A stretch of DNA of 55,992 nt from Muribaculum sp. (lineage in GTDB: Bacteria > Bacteroidota > Bacteroidia > Bacteroidales > Muribaculaceae). This document shows, one piece after another, positions 51,057 through 55,992 of the stretch; positions within the stretch are counted from its first letter, which is position 1; every line of letters starts with the position of its first letter. The DNA lies in contig NZ_JAIDKI010000244.1 of NCBI RefSeq assembly GCF_029051885.1, forward strand, positions 1 through 55,992, given 5' to 3'. A model generated the notes under the pieces. It searched no databases. It saw only the letters and a program-made list of their open reading frames with translations, and was not told where the DNA came from. Position numbers and translations under genes: made by a program.

Positions 51057-51106
51057 CACAATAACAAAGGCCGTGGCAAAATCTTGCCACGGCCTTTGTT
51101 ATTGTG
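51057..51106. terminator. bidirectional terminator, perfect 23-bp stem
   Basis: CACAATAACAAAGGCCGTGGCAA is mirrored exactly at 51084-51106 over loop AATC. It separates the convergent M13 and rpiB genes; the AT flanks supply a T-run in both directions. Confidence 0.9.
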
Positions 51107-51146
51107 TGAGCTATGTATCGTTGTTCTGTACAGTAGTCGATTATGC

Positions 51147-51599
51147 TTACTGACAAGGGATTTTGGCTATGCGCTTTTCGTGACGCCCTCCATCGAATGG
51201 AGTTGCAAGAAATTCATCGACAATGGCGAGAGCCAGAGTTGGCTCAATAAAGCGGGCCGGCATTACCAGTACATTGGCGTCGTTGTGGGCACGGGCCAGT
51301 CGGGCCAGTTCTACCTCCCAGCAGAGAGCCGAGCGTATCCCCTGGTGCTTGTTGAGGGTCATGTTTATACCGTTGCCGCTTCCGCATATGCCAATGGCCG
51401 GATAGCAGCGTCCTTCTTCTACGGCTTTCGCACAAGGGTGGGCGAAGTCGGCATAGTCGCAGCTTTCGGCAGAGAATGTACCGAAGTCCTCATATTCGAT
51501 ACCTTGGGCTGTGAGGTATCCCTCAACAATGCTTTTCAGTTCGTAGCCAGCATGGTCGCTACATAGGGCAACTTTCTTGCCCGGTTGGAGTATGGACAT
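51147..51599 (-). CDS. rpiB: ribose-5-phosphate isomerase B
   Basis: Interconverts ribose 5-phosphate and ribulose 5-phosphate. The 150-aa protein has 'VALCSDHAGYELKSIVEGYL' and the catalytic-cysteine block 'GICGSGNGINMTLNKHQGIR'. 'NVLVMPARFIEP' is also typical. It lies 27 nt downstream of the ABC exporter gene on the same strand. Confidence 0.93.
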   Translation of the reverse strand: MSILQPGKKVALCSDHAGYELKSIVEGYLTAQGIEYEDFGTFSAESCDYADFAHPCAKAVEEGRCYPAIGICGSGNGINMTLNKHQGIRSALCWEVELARLARAHNDANVLVMPARFIEPTLALAIVDEFLATPFDGGRHEKRIAKIPCQ

Positions 51600-51626
51600 T
51601 TTGGAGTATGTATTTATGTGGAGTTA

Positions 51627-53459
51627 TCAGAATTTCTGCATGTCGACCAGATGGCGGTAGGCTCCACCTTCGATAGTCATAAGCTCGTCATGAGTGCCGG
51701 ATTCCACGATACGGCCCTCGTTCATCACGCATATTATGTCGGCATTTTTGATTGTCGACAGGCGATGTGCGATTACGAGCGTGGTGCGGTCCTTCATCAG
51801 TCGCTCCAGTGCTTCCTGTACTGACTTCTCGCTTTGGCTGTCGAGCGCCGATGTGGCTTCGTCGAGAATGAGTACCGGCGGATTCTTTAGCACTGCGCGT
51901 GCGATAGAGAGTCTCTGGCGCTGTCCTCCCGACAGACGGCATCCGCGGTCGCCGATGCATGTGTCATAGCCCTGTTCAGTCTCCATGATGAATTCATGTG
52001 CGTTGGCTATGCGTGCGGCCTGCTCTACCTGGTCGCGTGTGGCCTCTTTTACGCCGAATGTTATGTTGTTGTATATAGTGTCGTTGAAGAGGATTGCCTC
52101 CTGGTTTACATTGCCCATGAGCGAGCGCAGGTCATGTACGCGCAGGTCGCGGATGTCGGTGCCGTCGATAGTGATTGAGCCTTTGTCTACATCGTAGAAT
52201 CGCGGTAGAAGGTCGGCCATTGTCGATTTTCCAGAGCCGCTCTGTCCTACGAGGGCTACTGTGGCTCCCGCAGGGATGTGGAGCGAGACGTCCTGTATGA
52301 CAGGCATATCCTTTGTGTAGCTGAACGATATGTTGTTGTAGCGTATATCGCCCTTGAAGTCGGTGATTTTCTTGGGATGGGCCGGGTCGTGGATAGGGTT
52401 GCGGGCCTCGATTATAGCGTCGACACGGGTCATGGCCGCGAGGCCTTTCTGTATGGCATATACGCTCTTCGACAGTTCTTTGGCAGGGTTGATGATACTG
52501 TAGAAGATAATCATGTAGTAGATGAAGTCGGGGGCTTCCATCGAAGAGTGATGGTCGATAATCAGAGTGCCTCCGAACCACAGTACAATAGCGATGGTGA
52601 TGGTGCCGAGAAATTCGCTCATGGGGTGGGCGAGCGACTGACGGCGTGCTATTCTGTTGCTGATTTTATAGAAAACCTGGTTGCCGGCGTGGAAACGAGC
52701 CTTTACCTTGTCTTCGGCGTTGAAGGCCTTTATGATGCGCAGGCCTCCGAGGGTTTCCTCGATGTTCGACATAAGAAGTCCCCACTGGTTCTGGGCTTCG
52801 AGCGACTGTCGTTTCAGTCGCTTGCCTACGCGCCCCATCACAAGGCCGGCCATAGGGATAAGCACAAGTACAAACAGGGTGAGCTGCCACGACATGATAA
52901 TCATCATCGTAAGGCATGCGATAATCATTACCGGATTTTTGAAGAACATATCGAGCGACGACATGATTGAGTTCTCAATCTCGGCTACGTCGCCTGTCAT
53001 ACGTGCCATCACATCGCCTTTGCGGGCATCGGTAAAGTAGGATATCGGCAGTCGTACTATCTTGTCGTACATATAGTTGCGTATATCTCTCACTATACCC
53101 GAGCGCATCGGTATGATAAAATAAGACGACAGGAATGTGGCTCCCGTCTTAAGGCCGGTCATTACTACGAGCAGCGCGGCCAGTGCGGCCAGTGTGATCG
53201 AAGGCCCGTAGGTGGTGATCATCTCCTGGGTGTAGTAGTAGAAGTTGTTGAAGAATACTTCCTTGAAACTACCGTTCTCCCATTCGATATGCGTATAGTT
53301 CATCTGGTCTATCCCGAACAGCATGCGCAGTATGGGTATCACCACTGCAAATGAGAACAGTGTGAGGAAAGCCGCGAGGATATTAAAGATAATGTTGAGT
53401 GCCAGATACTTCTTATAGGGAGGTACAAAGCGTCGGATGATAATCAGCAATTCTTTCAT
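51627..53459 (-). CDS. MsbA-like ABC exporter (fused permease-ATPase)
   Basis: A 610-aa half-transporter. Six transmembrane helices span about residues 15-320 ('YLALNIIFNILAAFLTLFSF', 'FKNPVMIIACLTMMIIMSW'). The ATPase domain has Walker A 'GQSGSGKST', signature 'LSGGQRQRLSIARA', Walker B 'VLILDEATSALD' and the switch His in 'VIAHRLSTI'. It works as a homodimer; the MsbA-like type suggests lipid A-core or lipid export, but drugs or peptides are possible. Its -7 box lies only 4 nt before the ATG. Confidence 0.9.
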   Translation of the reverse strand: MKELLIIIRRFVPPYKKYLALNIIFNILAAFLTLFSFAVVIPILRMLFGIDQMNYTHIEWENGSFKEVFFNNFYYYTQEMITTYGPSITLAALAALLVVMTGLKTGATFLSSYFIIPMRSGIVRDIRNYMYDKIVRLPISYFTDARKGDVMARMTGDVAEIENSIMSSLDMFFKNPVMIIACLTMMIIMSWQLTLFVLVLIPMAGLVMGRVGKRLKRQSLEAQNQWGLLMSNIEETLGGLRIIKAFNAEDKVKARFHAGNQVFYKISNRIARRQSLAHPMSEFLGTITIAIVLWFGGTLIIDHHSSMEAPDFIYYMIIFYSIINPAKELSKSVYAIQKGLAAMTRVDAIIEARNPIHDPAHPKKITDFKGDIRYNNISFSYTKDMPVIQDVSLHIPAGATVALVGQSGSGKSTMADLLPRFYDVDKGSITIDGTDIRDLRVHDLRSLMGNVNQEAILFNDTIYNNITFGVKEATRDQVEQAARIANAHEFIMETEQGYDTCIGDRGCRLSGGQRQRLSIARAVLKNPPVLILDEATSALDSQSEKSVQEALERLMKDRTTLVIAHRLSTIKNADIICVMNEGRIVESGTHDELMTIEGGAYRHLVDMQKF

Positions 53460-53463
53460 ACGG

Positions 53464-53471
53464 CAAAGTTA
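53464..53471 (-). promoter_or_regulatory. -7 box of the ABC exporter gene
   Basis: TAACTTTG on the minus strand followed by CCGT and the ATG. Transcription would start at or inside the start codon, so a leaderless or near-leaderless mRNA is expected. Confidence 0.5.
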
Positions 53472-53562
53472 CTATTTATTTGGTATTTATTTAGCTGTCG
53501 GATGCAGGGAAGTCTTCAATAAGTATTAATTTTGTAGAAAATAATCTTTAACAGACCGCCTG

Positions 53563-54603
53563 TTGAGTGTGGTTTGGCCCACACAAAAGAGTGGTAATAT
53601 ATTAATCCGGAGCGTGAAACGTTATCAAGGTCTTAAAGCTATGCGCATAACGGTGTCGGTGGCTGTAGCCGCTGTCATCACCTTGTTGTGGATTGAATAT
53701 AGCGACCTTGTGCTTGGCACGATGGGATGGATTGAGCATACACAGATTATACCTGCCGGTCTGGCTTTTTCGGGTGTCACGATACTGTTCTGGCTTGTCA
53801 TGACCGCCTTGTTCGGCAGGATATATTGCTCGATGTTCTGTCCGCTTGGTGTCGTTCAGGATGTAGCGGCAAGGCTTGGCCGCATGAGTCGCAAGGGCTC
53901 GCGCCGCGATTATCATTATGCACCTCCGATGACGCGTCTGCGTTACTGCTCGCTCGCCGTAGTGGCCGTGTGTCTTTTTACGGGGTTGCTTATAATTCCG
54001 GTCATATTGGACCCCTACAGTATGTATTCGGCCTTTGTGCTGAATGTGTTGAAGCCTGTATGGGGGTGGATTAACAATGCTGTGGCGGCGTTTGGTGTAT
54101 ATACCGGATGGTGGACTGTGACTTATGTGTCGGTTATCACCGCTTCTCTCTTCGGTGTGGCTCTGTCGGTCGTGTCTTTGGGTGCAGTCGCCGTATCAGC
54201 CTGGATTTTAGGCCGGCCGTTCTGCAATACTTTCTGTCCGGTTGGTACTGTGCTTGGCATGGTCTCTGCACGCTCTCTCTGGCATATAGATATCGATACC
54301 GACCTTTGTACCAACTGCCGCAAATGTGAGCATGTATGCAAAGCTCACTGTATCGACCTTATCGACCATGTTGTCGACGGCTCGCGTTGTGTAGGTTGTT
54401 TCGACTGCCTTACCGTGTGTCCCGACGATGCCATATTCTATCGTCCCGACCGTAAGCAGCTCTCGCTCCCCATGATGCAGAGCCTCGACTCGCCTGAGAT
54501 AGGGCGCGCAAGCGCATGCTCCGGAGCGTCAGCTACCGTGTCGATGGACACTGATTCGATTGTAAATACAAAATCCGATGAAACAATATCTCGAACTTCT
54601 TGA
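53563..54603 (+). CDS. polyferredoxin-type membrane 4Fe-4S protein
   Basis: Up to 346 aa, resembling NapH/CcoG-type electron-transfer proteins. Several transmembrane helices are interrupted by two CxxxCP motifs ('[13 protein letters not shown]', '[13 protein letters not shown]'). They are followed by two 4Fe-4S ferredoxin motifs ('[11 protein letters not shown]', '[12 protein letters not shown]'). It probably passes electrons across or along the inner membrane; the partner is not evident. The ORF-track start is a TTG at 53563; a GTG at 53614 or ATG at 53641 may be the true start. The 3' end overlaps thyA by 26 nt. Confidence 0.82.
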   Translation: MSVVWPTQKSGNILIRSVKRYQGLKAMRITVSVAVAAVITLLWIEYSDLVLGTMGWIEHTQIIPAGLAFSGVTILFWLVMTALFGRIYCSMFCPLGVVQDVAARLGRMSRKGSRRDYHYAPPMTRLRYCSLAVVAVCLFTGLLIIPVILDPYSMYSAFVLNVLKPVWGWINNAVAAFGVYTGWWTVTYVSVITASLFGVALSVVSLGAVAVSAWILGRPFCNTFCPVGTVLGMVSARSLWHIDIDTDLCTNCRKCEHVCKAHCIDLIDHVVDGSRCVGCFDCLTVCPDDAIFYRPDRKQLSLPMMQSLDSPEIGRASACSGASATVSMDTDSIVNTKSDETISRTS

Positions 54604-55372
54604 CCATGTGATGGCTAATGGTGTTGAAAAGGGCGACCGCACCGGCACCGGCACGCGCAGTGTGTTTGGCTATCAGATGCGTTTTAACCTTGAAGAGGGT
54701 TTTCCGTTGCTTACTACCAAGAAACTTCATCTGAAGTCGATTATATACGAACTGCTGTGGTTTTTGCGTGGCGAAACCAATGTGCATTATCTCCAGGAGC
54801 ATGGAGTGCGTATCTGGAACGAATGGGCCGGTCCCGACGGTGAGCTCGGTCCGATCTACGGCTATCAGTGGCGCTCATGGCCTGATTACAACGGCGGCCA
54901 TATCGACCAGATTTCCGAAGTGGTGGAGACGATAAAGAATAATCCCGATTCGCGTCGTATAATCGTAAGTGCCTGGAATGTAGGTCAGCTCGACGAGATG
55001 CATCTGCCTCCCTGCCATGCCTTTTTTCAGTTTTATGTAGCCGACGGGCGTCTCAGCCTTCAGCTATATCAGCGGTCGGCCGATATATTCCTCGGAGTGC
55101 CGTTCAATATAGCCTCATATGCTCTGTTGCTCCAGATGATGGCCCAGGTGACGGGATTGCGTGCAGGAGATTTCGTACACACTCTCGGCGACGCCCACAT
55201 CTACAATAACCATATCGAGCAGGCGCGTCTGCAATTGTCGCGTGAGCCCCGCCATCTGCCGCGTATGGTACTGAATCCTGAGGTAAAATCAATATTTGAT
55301 TTCAAATACGAGGACTTCACTCTCGAAGATTACGATCCGCATCCCCATATAAAAGCAGTAGTGGCAGTATGA
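54578..55372 (+). CDS. thyA: thymidylate synthase
   Basis: Converts dUMP and methylene-tetrahydrofolate to dTMP and dihydrofolate. It is 264 aa, as in E. coli, with the nucleophile C146 in the same position ('[13 protein letters not shown]'). '[17 protein letters not shown]', '[12 protein letters not shown]' and '[22 protein letters not shown]' (in parts) are invariant blocks. The stop overlaps folA by 4 nt, the classical thyA-folA pair in which the second enzyme regenerates the folate. Confidence 0.96.
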   Translation: MKQYLELLDHVMANGVEKGDRTGTGTRSVFGYQMRFNLEEGFPLLTTKKLHLKSIIYELLWFLRGETNVHYLQEHGVRIWNEWAGPDGELGPIYGYQWRSWPDYNGGHIDQISEVVETIKNNPDSRRIIVSAWNVGQLDEMHLPPCHAFFQFYVADGRLSLQLYQRSADIFLGVPFNIASYALLLQMMAQVTGLRAGDFVHTLGDAHIYNNHIEQARLQLSREPRHLPRMVLNPEVKSIFDFKYEDFTLEDYDPHPHIKAVVAV

Positions 55373-55920
55373 TGAACGATAAAGACAGAATCCCTCTGAC
55401 TCTTGTGGCCGCTGTCACCCGTGACGGTGGGCTGGGGCGTTCCGGCCAGCTCCTTTACCGCATAAGTGCCGATATGAAACATTTTAAGTCTCTGACAATG
55501 GGACATCCACTCATAATGGGCCGCAAGACATATGAGTCGTTTCCCTCAGGTCCGCTGCCCGGACGTCTCAACATCGTGCTCACACGCGGCGATATGGAAT
55601 TGCCCGACGGAGCGGTTGTAGCCCATACTCCCGACGAGGCCCTCTCCATCGCTGCAGATTATATTGCAGCCAAAAGCGAAGGGAGCGCCGATGATACCAT
55701 GCTTTCGGCAATGGTGGTAGGTGGAGGAGAGATTTACCATATGTTTATGCCTATGGCCGACACACTTGAAATCACAGAGATAGACGCAGCTGCGCCTTCC
55801 GACACCGACACATGGTTTCCTGAAATCAGCGCCGGTGAATGGAGTGTTGTATATGAGGGGGAAATTCAGGCTGATCCGCGTTCAGGTGCCGAATACCGTT
55901 TTATTACTTATCGACGCTAA
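55369..55920 (+). CDS. folA: dihydrofolate reductase
   Basis: Reduces dihydrofolate to tetrahydrofolate with NADPH. The 183-aa protein has '[21 protein letters not shown]', '[24 protein letters not shown]' (in parts), '[11 protein letters not shown]' and '[15 protein letters not shown]'. The start codon is one of two tandem ATGs (55369, overlapping the thyA stop, or 55372). It is slightly longer than E. coli FolA (159 aa). Confidence 0.95.
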   Translation: MMNDKDRIPLTLVAAVTRDGGLGRSGQLLYRISADMKHFKSLTMGHPLIMGRKTYESFPSGPLPGRLNIVLTRGDMELPDGAVVAHTPDEALSIAADYIAAKSEGSADDTMLSAMVVGGGEIYHMFMPMADTLEITEIDAAAPSDTDTWFPEISAGEWSVVYEGEIQADPRSGAEYRFITYRR

Positions 55921-55955
55921 GACCCCGTTCCCCAATATTTGTTAACGCTGGGGTC
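55921..55955 (+). terminator. possible folA terminator
   Basis: GACCCC and GGGGTC can pair over a long loop directly after the folA stop, with CCCCA/TGGGG as an alternative pairing. The stem is short and has no T-run. The remaining 37 bases show nothing further. Confidence 0.35.
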
Positions 55956-55992
55956 GCATATCTCTGAGTGATTTTTGTCTTGTGATGATGGA

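Noticed and set aside
1-55992. CRISPR array, prophage, integrative element or complete insertion sequence
   Set aside because: No regularly spaced repeats, no cas, phage or conjugation genes, no transposase or integrase ORF were found in the window.

Overview
The window looks like a chromosomal segment of a Bacteroidales bacterium, probably of the Muribaculaceae/Bacteroidaceae type. This is inferred from content, not from a search. The signs are promoters with the Bacteroidetes -7 box TAnnTTTG, a type IX secretion gene (porZ), Bacteroidetes-restricted families (DUF4271, DUF4294, WbqC-like), a lysyl-tRNA synthetase with a C-terminal extension, a type II branched-chain aminotransferase, and a tRNA-Pro gene without encoded CCA. 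No phage, integrase, full insertion sequence or CRISPR array is visible.

Layout, left part (1-27 kb): a MITE-like palindrome; a DUF418 membrane protein; a run holding a TPR membrane protein, ribF, dtd, a MazG-like pyrophosphohydrolase, dapB, lepB and a WbqC-like gene; an MscS channel on the other strand; a hypothetical gene; uxuA plus an SDR (mannonate/fructuronate step); tRNA-Pro; a GT4 glycosyltransferase; ribE, a LOG-family gene, DUF4271, hemD, rnpA, yidD and a TatD-like gene; DUF362 coupled to a P-loop kinase; four minus-strand genes (porT-like barrel, PD40 propeller, HD protein, ilvE); then lysS-gpsA-pgi.

Centre (26,974-27,819): 846 bp of AT-rich DNA without a credible gene. It holds repeated TTATCAACA-type (DnaA-box-like) sites in both orientations. 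Plus-strand genes on its left (lysS) are C-rich in hand-counted samples and those on its right (leuS) are G-rich. That is the polarity expected at a replication origin, so I propose oriC here.

Right part (27.8-56 kb): nadA, leuS, a small secreted protein, rdgB, porZ, an acyltransferase plus GT2 pair, a possible structured RNA in front of a hypothetical gene, DUF4294, nadB, a minus-strand glycosyltransferase cluster (GT8, two paralogous GT2s, GT4) with a decayed GT8 start upstream, a secreted GH43/CBM6 enzyme, an M13 metallopeptidase, rpiB, an MsbA-like ABC exporter, a polyferredoxin membrane protein, and thyA-folA.

The genes are mainly housekeeping (riboflavin, heme, NAD, lysine, folate/thymidylate, translation) and cell envelope (T9SS, glycosyltransferases, lipid exporter). 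The least explained signals are non-coding: the origin candidate, a family of TTAAGTAA-ended palindromes, a 22-bp repeat motif at three loci, a possible three-way-junction RNA, three genes whose -7 box ends 4-5 nt before the start codon, and a G8 tract at the -33 position of one promoter.
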